Source: Apis mellifera
Lineage: Eukaryota; Arthropoda; Insecta; Hymenoptera; Apidae
Reading direction: 5' to 3'
Assembly: GCF_003254395.2 (NCBI RefSeq)
Contig: NC_037645.1
Location: forward strand, 9,919,229-9,983,228
DNA: 64,000 nucleotides
The position numbers were made by a program, and so were the translations under genes. The notes under the pieces are model-generated. The model did not search any database and was not told where the DNA came from. It worked only from the letters and a program-made list of their open reading frames with translations. Numbering within the stretch: position 1 is the stretch's first letter; each line of letters begins with the position of its first letter. Of the stretch, positions 13,737-26,829 are shown piece after piece.

Positions 13737-14545
13737 GAGAATGTACATTTGGAAATTGTAACGCGTAGAGTGAACCCATCTGTGATAACATTTTATATTA
13801 TTATTATTTTTAAAAAAATACTTTGTCGAATAATTCTAACCGATTGATATAAATTTTTCAAATTTAAAGGATTTATATCGAGAAACACAACAGTTTCTTT
13901 TAAATCGATTAAATCTTATAAGATTCATATAAGGAGTTTAATAATAATAGACCTCCTCGTTTACTCGGTATTCATCGAGTAGCGAGAATGTACATTTGGA
14001 AATTGTAACGCGTAGAATGAACCCATCTGTGATAACATTTTATATTATTATTATTTTTAAAAAAATACTTTGTCGAATAATTCTAACCGATTGATATAAA
14101 TTTTTCAAATTTAAGGGATTTATATCGAGAAACACAACAGTTTCTTTTAAATCGATTAAATCTTATAAGATTCATATAAGGAGTTTAATAATAATAGACC
14201 TCCTCGTTTACTCGGTATTCATCGAGTAGCGAGAATGTACATTTGGAAATTGTAACGCGTAGAATGAACCCATCTGTGATAACATTTTATATTATTATTA
14301 TCTTTAAAAAAATACTTTGTCGAATAATTCTAACCGATTGATATAAATTTTTCAAATTTAAGGGATTTATATCGAGAAACACAACAGTTTCTTTTAAATC
14401 GATTAAATCGTTCAGATAAGGAGTTTCTTAAGTTCATCCTCAGGGATATTGGTCAACGACCAGTGATCCACGCGCTTCTCAAAGTGAGCAGTAGTTGCCA
14501 CTAATAATAGATCTCCTCGTTTACTCGGTATTCATCGAGTAGCGC
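13737..14545. repeat. 247-bp tandem duplication, three copies, third with about 70 extra bp
   Basis: Copies start at 13737, 13984 and 14231, exactly 247 bp apart, and differ by only a few substitutions. The third holds extra sequence at about 14409-14502, including CTCAGGGATATTGGTCAACG, before rejoining at CTCCTCGTTTACTCGGTATT. Either copies 1-2 lost it or copy 3 gained it. Confidence 0.95.
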
Positions 14546-16289
14546 GCACTTAGGATAGATTAGCGATCGTAAATGGAACGAGAAAGCGTAGGCCTCCGTT
14601 CGAACGAAAAATTTTCAAAGAAGAAATTTCTATCTAATATCATAAAACAAGATAGTAATTACAAGTAGAAGAAAGTAAATTTTAATTTTATAATAAATAT
14701 CATTTATATACATTTTTAACTTTAATATTCAATTATGCAATATATCCAATTTTATTAGCTTTTGTAATCAAATGAAATTTAATTTTCATAATAGTTAGAG
14801 TTAAAACTTATAACTGAGTATTATTTTTTTTAATACTTTCTAGAATATTAATAATTTGAAATTATTATTTTAAAACATGTATTCTTAAAAATAAATTTTT
14901 ATAAAGATAATTTTCTTGATGATAAAGATAATAAATATATATATATCATAGCTATTTTGCACTTATATTATTATCATTTAATGTATCATTTTTTCTAAAG
15001 TATTAAACTTTATCTAAATTATTATAATTAAAAATTAATCTTTAAATTTGCAATTTAATGTTTTATATTTTATAATAATTTTAATTATAGTATTAGTATT
15101 AGAAAAAATTTAATTTTCAATTTTTAAATTTACAATTTAACTCTTTTTTAAGATTACTAACACTAAATAATTTTTAGCTTAAATCTATAAACTTTTATTT
15201 TAATTTTTTAAATTTTATAAATTTAAAAAGATTTCAAATTAAAATAAAACTATTAATCTTCAAAATTAATAAAGACAAGGCGTATAACACTTTCTTCCTT
15301 GGATTAGATTCTTTTCAACTGTATTTTTAATCGTTTCACGAATTTTATCAAAGTATACAAGATGTTATGATTAAAGATATTGCGACGAAATGGATGAATA
15401 TAAGTCGAATTATATCTGAAATTAGATAATCGATTCGTATAATTGTTTCCCTCGACTCGATATATACTGGTTGATAAAATGGGATGCGAGGGAACTGGGA
15501 TCAATTTCGAGTTTAAATCATCGACGATACCTTCTTTTATGGCATCGACGAAATCCGATTATGCGCCATTTGAATTATTCTTTTCTATACATACTATAGG
15601 GATGATATATCATCACTTGTGTACACCACTCGACCCGAGTTATTCATAGAGAATACATTACGAGAAAGCCGGCTTTCATCTGAACCAGAGTTCGAATTAT
15701 GCAAACCTCTCCGCGTTCTGTGCTTGCGCGCGCGCGCGCACCTGTTTCTCGAGTGACGTACTACGCCCGCCACACAACGTACCGTGTGCACGCACACGCG
15801 GGCACAGGCGGAAGCATCGTGGAAACCTAACCAAAGCTAAACTGCATTAGTCGTATGGAGTAATGCGGGAGAATATAGTAACTAGGAGAAATTTGGCAAG
15901 GGCTTAGAAAGCCTTGGCGCGTCCACGCGTAAGTCCGTATTAACGGGTTTCTCCCGCCCCTATTTTCGACTCGAATTTCCCTTTTATTCGACGGATCACT
16001 CGTGCCACAACTTTTTTCGAGAATGGAATTTTTAAAAATAATGTTTGACGCTGTTTTTTTTTCTCCTTTCTTTCTTTTTGTGGGCGTAGGATCCGAGCAA
16101 ATTTGTTTTTGCAATTTATATAATTCTCCAAACATTTTAAACTGGATTTTAAAGTGGAATAAGTCCTATAAAGAGTTCTTTTTAATTCGGTGGTCTAATT
16201 TCTTTCTTTCCTTTTGCGAAAGTGCAAGTAAATTTATTATTGTAAATGTATTATAAGATAGACTTTTTAATTTGTGGCTTTGATTCTTA
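14546..16289. other. single-copy DNA: AT-rich block then GC-rich island
   Basis: About 14,640-15,290 is extremely AT-rich without clear periodicity. About 15,660-15,990 is GC-rich and contains (CG)n at 15726-15739 and a GTGTGCACGCACACGCG stretch. No gene recognised. Confidence 0.55.
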
Positions 16290-17533
16290 TATATATTATA
16301 TATATATATGTATAAATTCTTCATGATCAAAAGATGTATAAAGGCTTTTCAGTTCAAGGCTGGTTGCCTACTTCCAGGCAACTCTAATTTCATCTTTAAA
16401 CCCTTATCATTAAGAAATAATTGAATATATATATACTATTTCTTAATTTTATATTTAAATTTATATACATATATATAAATTCTTCATAATCAAAAACTCT
16501 ACAAAGATTTTCACTGATTGCCTACCTTCAGGCAACTTTAACTTCATTTCTAAACCTTCATTGTTAAATAACAATTAAATATATATATTATTTCTTAATT
16601 TTATATTTACATTTATACACATATATATAAATTTTTCATAATCAAAAATATATATATATACTATTTCTTAATTTTATATTTAAACATATATATTTATATT
16701 TATACACATATATATAAATTCTTCATAATCAAAAGCTGTATAAAGGCTTTTCAGTTCAAGGCTGGTTGCCTATCTCCAGGCAACTAACTTCATCTTTAAA
16801 CTCTCATCGTTAAGGAACAATTAAATATATATGTTATTTTTTAATTTTATATTTAAATTTATACACATATATATAAATTCTTCATAATCAAAAGCTATAT
16901 AAAGACTTTTCAGTTCAAGGCTGGTTGCCTATTTCCAGGCAACTCTAACTTCATCTTTAAACCCTCATCGTTAAGGAACAATTAAATATATATGTTATTT
17001 CTTAATTATATATAAATTTGTACACATATATATAAATTCTTCATAATCAAAAATATATACACTATTTCTTAATTTTATATTTAAATTTATATACATATAT
17101 ATATAAATTTTTCATAATTAAAAGCAGTATAAAGGCTTTTCAGTTCAAAGCTGGTTGCCTACCTCCAGGCAACTCTAACTTCATCTCTAAACTTTCATTG
17201 TCAAATTTAAATATGTATACTATTTCTTAATTTTATATTTAAATTTATATACATATATATATAAATTCTTCATAATCAAAATGTATAAAGGCTTTTCAGT
17301 TCAAGGCTGGTTGCCTACCTCCAGGCAACTTTAACTTCATTTCTAAACCTTCATTGTTAAACAACATATAAATATTAAATATATATATATATATTATTTC
17401 TTAATTTTATATTTAAATTTATACACACATATTCTTTATAAATTCTTCATAATCAAAAACTGTAATAAAGGGTTTCAGCTGGTTGCCTATCTCCAGGCGT
17501 TTAATTTTATCTCTATATCCTCATCGTTAACGA
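16290..17533. repeat. tandem array with a conserved small hairpin in each unit
   Basis: Units of about 150-250 bp alternate AT-rich filler with a GC-richer core: AAAGGCTTTTCAGTTCAAGG, then GTTGCCT-N6-AGGCAAC. The hairpin core occurs at 16363, 16517, 16765, 16924, 17154, 17310 and 17482. The 7-bp stem is intact in five of seven; the first-base pair is lost at 16517 and the 3' arm is changed at 17482. Confidence 0.9.
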
Positions 17534-18827
17534 GAAAAAAATCAAGTATTAATTCATGGGGATCAAATACGTATCTTTCATCTTTAACATCAGTTTCTTC
17601 CAGTGTGCATGTACAGGCGTGTACACGCATTCATTTACGTTTATCACTGTTTAGAATCGGGAATGCTTATAAATTTGGCAAGTAACAAGGCTTGTTGCTG
17701 GTAATTCAACGCTTCGCCGCAAGGTTTTTGAATAAACAAACTCCCACGAATGTTTTGCTTGCTGTTCTCGAATTTCAATTGCATTATCCCGCGGTCTGAC
17801 CTGTTACGCGCACACACCACTGACGCAAGCTGCCTGCGTCAATAATCGTACGGTCAATAATCATGCGATCACCGTGTGATTACAGTCCCATTTCGGCCGT
17901 TACGAGCATGAATTAAAGTTTCACAATATGACGTTGTTAACTTTCTTCCCCGTATTGTGTCTTCTCCCATTGTGCAAATAAATTGGAACGTCGAATTATT
18001 TATACGAAAGCAAGATCAATTATTATTCGATCCCTTCGCTTTCCGTCTATCGTTTTTAAAAAAAGATTTTTTTAAAACGACGTAAATTTTTTATTTGAGT
18101 TAAAACGTGATCACGATCAATCGATCGATATCCATTATAATTATAATAAGTTTCAAGCCACCAAAAATTAATTGATTCAATTTGATCAATTATTTTATAC
18201 TTATTATACTATATTTAGAGAAAGAGAGAGAGAGAGAGAAATGAGGACAACAAACGAGAAAATCTTAATGAGAAAGTAGGAAAAAACTGTTTGGTATAAT
18301 TTCAAGCAATATTAACGGACAGTTTTTAATATGTATAACGCAATCATATATCCAACAAACGTTTTTCCTCCTCACATCGGTGGGCTCATCAGCTTCCTTA
18401 AATATTCACAAAGCGTGGAAAACTCCGAATAAAGTTTGTCAACGCTCGGTTTGTTCAATTTTTTTCTATCGTCAAAGGCCGAAACGGTGAATACAAACGA
18501 CTTCAATGATCCTATTAACCCTTTCAACCTCAAGCATTTTCACATTTCCTGGCTGGATTAAACACTCGTTTCGTTAATATATATATATATATATATACAC
18601 ATCTCTTCATCTTGTTCGAGTAAAATATTTAAAGAATCGTTGTTATATATATATTGAATTAATTTATATTCGAGTTAAATACATTCTCGTTCGAATTTCG
18701 CTCGAGTAAAATTGATACCCGATACCTGCACGAATTTATTTCCAACTTATCTACGTGTAATATTAGACGTAGATATATATATATTAATAATCGGAAGAGT
18801 TTGGTTTTGCGTTATAAACGGTGTCTC
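17534..18827. other. single-copy noncoding DNA
   Basis: A GC-richer, repeat-free patch at about 17,570-17,940, then AT-rich DNA with (AG)n near 18224-18238 and (AT)n near 18577-18597. No credible ORF. Confidence 0.55.
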
Positions 18828-19018
18828 AAAATTAACGCAAGATTTGATTAATTAAATATAAAAGAGAATTTTTAAAATATATTATTTTTTAAAATATTGT
18901 TACTAACATTTAATAACATTTTTACTAACCTTAAACTCTCAGCTGTCAAACTGTTCTTTTTTCAGGCTTGCCAACTTGATGCAAAAATGGCGGCAAATTC
19001 AAATCTTGCGTTAATTTT
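18828..19018. mobile_element. MITE-like inverted-repeat element (about 191 bp)
   Basis: 19-bp perfect inverted repeats, AAAATTAACGCAAGATTTG at 18828-18846 and its complement at 19000-19018, enclose AT-rich noncoding DNA. No clean target duplication was identified, so the true ends may lie a few bases outside. The interior shares CAGCTGTCAA with the 5' untranslated part of the mariner copy. It is probably an internally deleted DNA transposon; the family is not determined. Confidence 0.6.
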
Positions 19019-19629
19019 AAAGGGATATCCTTTATTACAGGCAAGGTTTTGACCTATTCTTCGAGCCAAGGATAAATAAAATAGTTTGAAGGATCGAACT
19101 TTTTCCCCGATTAAATATTAGTCATCGTTTCCATGATTCGCGATGGATCGATCGATCGTGGGCGGAAACAAAAGAAGAGAAAAGGCGGGAACGTTTAAGC
19201 AGCGCGGGAAAATTCAATTTTGGAAAAGCGATCCGGGCTCGTGTATCTCGGCTTCAATTTACCGCCCACGAAAGGATCACACCGCTGTTATGGATACTGC
19301 GGATTCGACGTGCGTCTCCATATCGCGTTGCCAATAGAAACCGGAAACCGTATCAGCCTTCAGGGCCGGCTAGAACGCGACTGTTTGCAATAACCAAACC
19401 TGGTGGTTGCTTGGTTTATTTTCGGGACGAAGCTTTGGTATACCCGCTCGATTCGATTCGGAGGATCTTTTAGATCGCGGTTCGTTTTTAGAATCGTTAA
19501 TCGTTCGATCGATGGAATTTAATTGTTCGTTCGGGAACGAGGTTTGTGGATTTTTTAAGGTTACTTTTGAGAAGAAAAAGAAAAAAGGGAAATGTCGATT
19601 AATAGTTGGGGATATTGAAATATGAAACC
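19019..19629. other. single-copy noncoding DNA
   Basis: Moderate-GC sequence with two plus-strand ORFs of 64 and 72 codons that have no recognisable motif. No gene supported. Confidence 0.5.
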
Positions 19630-21190
19630 TTCTCGTGGAAACTCGATGAATTGTTTTTTATTGTAGTATTATGCAAGTATCTTCTTAGGAATAGTGTATC
19701 TTTTTGACAATAACTTTTCGTGTTCTAGTATCCTCTAGGAACAGTGTATATCTTATATATCTTATATTGAATCTTATATCTTATATCTTATATTTCAATA
19801 TATCTTATATTGAAATCTGAATTTCTTCTTATATAGTCTTCTCCTCTAGAAACAGTGTATCATTTTGACAATAAGTTCTTTTGCTCTTATATCTAATATT
19901 TTCTAGGAACAGTGTATCATTTTGATAATACAATTTTTAATGTTTTCTAATTTATAAAAATTTCTTCAATGATCAATTGTATGATTCAGTGTGATCATCA
20001 ACTATTTATTACTTATTAGTTTGAAATCTGAATTTCTTCTTATAGTCTTCTCCTAGTATCCTCTAGAAACAGTGTATAACATTTTGACAAAACTTCTTAT
20101 GTCTTCTTATTTCTAATATCTTCTAGGAACAGTGTATTATATTATTTGATAATACAATTTTTTTTATAGAAATTTCTTCAATAATCAATAATATATATGA
20201 TTCAGTGTGATCATCATTTATTATATACTTTATATTGAAATCTGAATTTCTTCTTATAGTCTTTTGCAAGTATCTTATTAGGAACAGTGTATCATTTTGA
20301 TAATAGAATTTTTAATGTTTTTCAATTTATAAAAATTTCTTCAATGATCAATTGTTGTATTATTCAGTGTGATCATCATTTATTATATATATTGAAATCT
20401 GAATCTGAATTTTTTCTTATAGTCTTCTGCACGTATTCTTAGAAATAGTGTATCATTTTAACAATTTTTAATGTTTTCCAATTTATAAAAATTTCTTCAA
20501 TGATCAATTGTTGTATGATTCAATATGATCATTTCTTATATTGAAATCTGAATTTCTTCTTATAGTCTTCTACAAGTATCATCTAGGAGCAATCAACGTA
20601 TGATTTTGTATCATACAATTTTTAATAATTATAAAAATTTTTTCAATAATCAATAGTTATATAATTCAATCATGTGATTATCAATTATCGTTTATACTCA
20701 TTATATTGAAATCTGAGTTTCTTCTTATAGTCTTCTGCAAGTATCTTCTTAAGAACAGTGTATCATTTTGACAATAACTTTTTATGGTTTTTTCTAGTAT
20801 CCTCTAGAAACAATGTATCACTTTGATAATACAATTTTTAATGATTTCTAATAAAAATTTCTTCAAGGATCAATTGTTGATTCAGTGTGGTCATCATTTC
20901 TTATATACATTATATTGAAATCTGAATTTCTTCTTATAGTTTTTTGCAAGTATCTTCTTAGAAACAATGTATCATTTTGACAATACAATTTTTAATGATT
21001 TCCAATTTATAAAAATTTACAACAAATTAAACTATCATTTTCAATTTACACTTATTATATTGAAATCTCTGTCTTCTTATAGAATCTTCTAGGAACATAA
21101 TAACTTTTTCAATCATTTCTACACATATAAAAATTTCTTCTACGATCAATAACTGTACGACTCAATCATGTGATCATCAATCATCGTTTC
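19630..21190. repeat. degenerate tandem array, about 9-10 units near 150 bp
   Basis: Recurrent blocks are TTGAAATCTGAATTTCTTCT then TATAGTCTTCT, AGGAACAGTGTATCATTTTG and TTCTTCAATGATCAATTGTT then GTGTGATCATCA. Units contain partial internal duplications of the GTGTATC block. Confidence 0.92.
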
Positions 21191-22639
21191 CTATTTACAC
21201 AATAATCCTAATTAATTATCTTCAACGATTTCTTTAAAAATTATTGAAGAAGTAATATCTTCAAAAGAAAATCTAATTGATTAGATCTGACGTGTATAAT
21301 ACAATAGTAAAAATAGACACGTTTATTGACCAAAAGAGTGGTATCCACAAACATAATCACACAAATATAGTGCATAGATGCTAATACTTTTCGACAGAAG
21401 CGCAACAGATCCACTCGACTCCAACCCACGATTTTTTCTTTCTTTTTCACTTAGATCCCTTAACGATTGCTCGTTCATCGTGAAAGATGGGGGGAAGAAG
21501 GGAATATCAGTTTTCACCCAGGCTAATCGATAACGTCAAATCGAGAACGTTAAGAACGGGTCGGAAGACGAGCTCGTGCTGGTCGTAACGACGGAAGGAA
21601 GGAAGGAAGGAAGGAAGGAAGGAAAAATTGAACGGGCCTTGGGAGTTACGTAAACCCGCAGCTATTTACTTATCCACCTTTTGTATTCCCTGGTTATTCA
21701 GGTTATTCATCCTTTGTCAGGAATTTCCGTCTTCGATTAACGATATCGACGGCTTACACCACCAAACTCTCCTCCTCGTTTTACAAAAGAGTTTTTCCCG
21801 CATAATGCGATATTGTTCTCTCCCCCCTCGTGCTTTTATATAACTCCCGTTAAGCGAAATTTATGGATTGATTTCGTCAATTTCTATCCAACGAGTTTCT
21901 TCGATATTTCTTCTTCTTTTTTTTTTTTTTTAATCAAACGCTTTACAAATTTGAATCGAAGTGAACAACGGTTCAAACATCGTCAAACACTTTTTCTTTC
22001 TCCAATATTCTCAAATATTCAAATTCAAATCACGTTCTCTCGTGGAAAATCTTCAATTTGTATCATCCTCTTCGAGGATGACTCGTTCAACGATACGTGA
22101 ATTGATGAATGGAAGAGAGTTGAAAATTCGAGTACACAGAGCATCGGCTAGCGAAACATTGAGCGAAATTATCAATGAAACATAGGGAACTGGAGGAGGA
22201 GAAGGAGGAAGAGGAAGGAGATAGAGAGATGGAGGAGATATATATCATATACGGGATGGGGCAATCTAAGCCTCGGATACAACGTTACCAGAGCGAATCA
22301 TATTGCGATCCGTGGGGCAATCTGGCCGCAATACTGACGCACTTCACGATTCCCTTTGTGACTTAGCTCGACGTCCAACGTCACCGCGTTGATTGTCCAT
22401 ACCGGCTGCCGTATGTACAATATCGGATTTGCTTTGGAGACGGCGCCCGCTGACAGGTTGATTGCGAACATCCGAGGCTGATTTCGAGCCGACTTAGTCT
22501 CTAGGATGGATCCTCTCTCGTAGCGCGCCTACGAGATTCTACGAGAGAGAACTTTGAGAAATTTGCGCTCGTTTCGACGAGGAATTTGCAAATTTATGCA
22601 AAATGCGAAACAAACTCGTTTCGCAATTGTGTTGTTACC
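21191..22639. other. single-copy noncoding DNA with a GGAA microsatellite
   Basis: Contains (GGAA)n at about 21,592-21,622, a T-run near 21,917 and a GC-richer patch at 22,230-22,560. Short ORFs lack motifs. Confidence 0.55.
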
Positions 22640-24170
22640 AGATTGTTAAGTATCGATCTTTGACAAACGTGTTCAAACCAAGCTAAACATGCTCAAACTT
22701 TGTATCAATTTCATCGAGTCATCATTCAAGCAACCAGATCCGAACTAATTTTATTAACTCTGATTACGAATCGCTTATTCCATGCCAATACTGATCTCAA
22801 ACCAGTTCAAACTTGAGTAGCCGAACTTTCAGTTAATATTACCAATGCGTACTTATCAATCGCAATGTCAATCTCAAAGATTGAATCAATTTCATCGAGC
22901 TATCAATCTAATCCAACCTAATTTTATTAACTCTAATTACAGTTCAAATTACGCTTAACCCGATCGATATAACGATATATCGATCGTAGTGATCGGGATT
23001 CTAATGTCAAAGATCCAAAAACTTTGAATCAATTTCATCGAATTATCATTCAGCCAATCTAATTCAATCTAATTTTATTAAGTATAATTACGAATCATTT
23101 ATTTCATGCCAAGACCAATTTCAAACCAATATAAACTTGATTCTATAAACAACATTTTTTTTTCCCCAATCTCAAAGATTCAAACGTATTCAAATTCAAA
23201 CTTTGAATCAATTTCATCGAATCATCATTCAGCCAATCTAATCCAATCTAATTATTAATTATTAACTATACGAATCACTTATTTTGTGCCAATCTCAAAC
23301 CAATTCAAACTCGATTCTATAAATAATATTTTTTTTTCCAATCTCAAAGATTCAAACATATTCAAACTCAAACTTTGAATTATTTTTATCATTAAATTAT
23401 CAATCTTGTCCAACCTAATTTTATTAACTCTAATTACGAATCTACGAATTTATCTCGTGCCAAGGCCAATGTCAAACCAATCCAAATCTGTCAACGATAA
23501 ATAATATTTCCAATATCAATCGTAGTGATCATGATTCTAATCCTGATCTCCAATAGCAATTTCAAAGATTCAAACTCAAACTTTGAATTATTTTTATCAT
23601 TAAATCATCAACTTAGTCCAACCTAATTTTATTAACTCTAATTACGAATCACTTATTTCGTGTCAAACCAATCCAAACCCAATTCTATAAACAATATTTT
23701 TTTTTCCAATCTCAAAGATTCGAATATATCGAAACTCAAACTTTGAATTATTTTTATCATTATTTTTATCATTTAAATCATCAACTTAGTCCAACCTAAT
23801 TTTATTAACTTTTCTTTAAATTATTCTTTTAATTATTTATCTCGTGCCAATCTCAAACCAATCCAAACCAATGATAATCCAAGTCAATGATAAACAATAT
23901 TTCCAACATCTATTAATCAGTGATCATGATTTCAATCCTGATCTCCAATAGCAATTTCAAAGATTCAAATTCAAACTTTGAATTATTTTTATCATTAAAT
24001 CATCAATCTAGTCCAACCTAATTTTATTAACTCTACAAGTCATTTATCTCGTGCCAAGACTAATCTCAAACCAATCCAAACCCGTCAACGATAAACAATA
24101 TTTCCAGCATCTATCAATCGTAATAATCTCAAAGTAGTCCAAACGTGTCCAAACTTGCAACGATCCATCA
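22640..24170. repeat. degenerate tandem array, about 8 units of 140-230 bp
   Basis: Blocks recur in order: CAAACTTTGAATCAATTTCA, TCCAACCTAATTTTATTAAC, TCTAATTACGAATCACTTAT, GTGCCAATCTCAAACCAATC and ACAATATTTTTTTTTCCAAT. Divergence is substantial. Confidence 0.92.
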
Positions 24171-24949
24171 TGCTCACCAAACTCACTCACAAAGCACAAA
24201 AATTTAAATTTCTATCTATCCAGATCCATGATCTCGAATCGTTCATCCGAAAACTCTCTCTCTCTCTCTTTCTCTCTCTCATCTTCGAACCCCGCCTTCC
24301 TCGACACGTTTAATCGAGTCTTCCATCGATGCATCGCCAAGTATACGACGGATTTCCGGCTGTAGAGGGGGGGAGGAAGGGGAACATCTGGCCGCCATTA
24401 AGCATTGAAACTGCGCGACGACGAAGGGCGGCGGCGGGCGCGGATTTAACGCGAGGCCGCCGGCTCGAATTTCGAACAACGGGTTGGAAACTCGCGGGGA
24501 TCCGGTTGCCCGGTGCTAATTACGCGACTCATTAACAATGCAGCCACTTCAAACGGGCCCGGTTGATTATTATTAGCGGCGCAACAATGAGCGTCGTTAC
24601 AATGTCCGGCGATATTTCGCCCCTGCGTACCCTCGAGCGGTTTGCGAACGCGGGGGAATCGAGGTTAGGTTTTTTCATTTTTCAAGAGTTCTGCCAAGTT
24701 TTCCGTGACAATTCTCTAAATAGAAAGGAAAAAAAAAAAAAGAAATCGAAAATGGAATCATCGAATCATCGTTTCTTGCGCAATCGAGTTCATCGGACAT
24801 TGATTGTCCAAACTCGAATTTTCAATCGATAAAATGTGTCCAATCGAAATAAATTCGAAACCAAAGAGTGAATATCGCTTCGATCATTACGTGTCTTTTC
24901 TAAGGAAAGGAAAGAAACAATAATATTCGTTGTAATATTCACAGAAGTA
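24171..24949. other. GC-rich single-copy island
   Basis: About 24,290-24,660 is GC-rich with many CpG and overlapping frames on both strands, preceded by a CT run (24,257-24,281). It may be a regulatory or CpG-dense block. No coding evidence. Confidence 0.5.
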
Positions 24950-26220
24950 TTGGGTTGGCAACTAAGTAATTGCGGATTTTTTTTAGAAAATCAAAGACAA
25001 TTTTTTCATGGAACTAAATAACTTTATTCTGTAATATGTTCCCCATTTTGATCAATGATCTTTTGCCATCTTTCAGGCAGCATCATAATCCCACGTTCAT
25101 AAAACTTGTGGTTTTTATTAGCAAAAAACTGAATCAGGTACGATTTGATATCATCATTATTATTGAAATTTTTACCATTCAAGGAGTTTTGTAAAGATCG
25201 AAACAAAAAGTAATCAGATGGTGCAAGGTCAGGACTATATGGTGGATGTGGCAAAACATCCCAACCAAGCTCCAATAATTTTTGCCGAGTGATCAAAGAT
25301 GTGTGTCGCCTTGCATCGTCATGATGGAATACAACACCTTTTCGATTTGTCAATTCGGGCCGCTTTTCTTCAATTGCATTGTTTAATTTCGTTAGTTGTT
25401 CAATGTGGACAACAGAATTGATCGTTCGGTTGGGTGGTAAGAGTTCAAAATAGACAATTCCTTTGTAATCCTACCAAACTGATAACAAAACCTTCTTTCG
25501 ATGAATACCAGCTTTTGATGTTGTTCGAGCTGGTTCACGTGGCCTGCTCCACGATCTTCTCCGCTTGATATTGTTGTAAACAACCCATTTTTCATCGCCA
25601 GTTATCAGTCGTTTTAAAAATGGATCATTTTCATTACGTTTCTTTAGCAAATCGCAGCTGTTAATGCGTTGCGTTAAATGCTTTTCTTTCAGTTCGTGAG
25701 GAACCCATGTATCGAGTTTTTGAACATAGCCAAGTTGTTTTAAGTGGTTTTCAATGCATGTATGCGATACATGAAGCTTCTCTGCAATCTCACGAGTTGT
25801 ACTGTGACGATCCGAATCGATTATTGCTTCGATTAGATCGTCATCAACTTCAACTGGACGACCAGAGCGTTTTTCGTCTTTGAGTGAAAAATCACCAGAA
25901 CGAAATTTGTCAAACCAATTTTGACACTGCCGTTCTTTTAAGGCTTCGTCGCCATAAACAGCACGTAACTTTTTATGAGCTTGCGATGCGTTTTTCCCTT
26001 TGCGAAAATAAAAATATGACGATAATGTTCCTTTTGATTTTCCATTTTTCAACGAACGCCAAACGAAAACTACGCAAATCAAAAAACTTTTTTACCGATT
26101 GACAGCTGAATTGCCAACTATCAAATAACAAAATGTGTTTCACATTTGGACTACGCCAACAAACCTAAAAATTCAACTGAAGCCATCTATGAGTCCGCAA
26201 TTACTTAGTTGCCAACCCAA
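24950..26220 (-). mobile_element. mariner element, full-length copy (1271 bp), inactive
   Basis: Perfect 27-bp terminal inverted repeats at 24950-24976 and 26194-26220 begin TTGGGTTGGCAACTAAGTAA. The element is flanked by TA on both sides (24948-24949 and 26221-26222), the mariner target duplication. Length and D34D transposase fit a mariner, probably of the mellifera type (inference). It is inserted in single-copy noncoding DNA. Confidence 0.95.
25024..26045 (-). pseudogene. mariner transposase, one nonsense codon and an N-terminal frameshift
   Basis: DDE/D transposase that would cut and join the element ends. The body carries an HTH region (STTREIAEKLHVSHTCIENH) and three catalytic Asp: ITGDEK (about 25595), HHDDAR (25318-25320) and APSDY (25213-25215). 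The last two are separated by 34 residues, the mariner D34D signature. Breaks: the ATG at 26045-26043 opens a frame that does not match the body, implying a small deletion near 26,010-26,025, and TAG at 25471-25473 replaces a Trp codon that copy 2 retains as TGG. The rest is open to the stop at 25024, so the copy is fairly young. Confidence 0.93.
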
Positions 26221-26222
26221 TA

Positions 26223-26829
26223 TATTCGAATGGAAGAGACGTATATCGTACGAACCTTTTCCCTTCTTTTCGGAAACCTCATCGTTTCAGGCTGGTTTCG
26301 GTTCTTTCTCTGAGCGTAATCGGTGAGAGGACGAGTCATTTCTACGCTTTCTTTCCTGACACTGAGGAGAAGTGGCGCGGGGAAGGGGAAAGATAGATTA
26401 TGGAAACTCGAAGAAACTCGGCCACTCCGTGTGATTGCCGCTTCCACCCGCGTTTTCTTTTCTACCACTTCCACGGATTATTTACGTCCCGACCACTTTC
26501 AGGCCGCCATCTTATTTTTCGTGGCCGGCTAGTAAGCTGGAAACTCATCCGAAACTTTTCGTTTTTCAATCCTCTCTCTCTGTGTGCTTCCTCCTCTCCC
26601 TTGAAATATGGCGCGCGAGTTTCTGTCCCCTTGATTTCGCTCGGCTGTTGCCGCTTTTCTACCTGACGGTTGTGTTCCGTGACCCACCGTTGTTAACGAT
26701 CTATCCCGTTTTATAAGATAGAGTTTCCAAGTGAGATGAGATTTGTTGGAATTTTTTCTTTTTTTGGAAGAACTATACTTTTTTTTAAAAGTATGGTTTC
26801 GAGTTTTTCCCGTGAACAAAGTTGGATCC
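26223..26829. other. single-copy noncoding DNA beside the mariner
   Basis: Moderate-GC region with several overlapping ORFs of 60-100 codons on both strands, none with a known motif. No gene supported. Confidence 0.5.
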
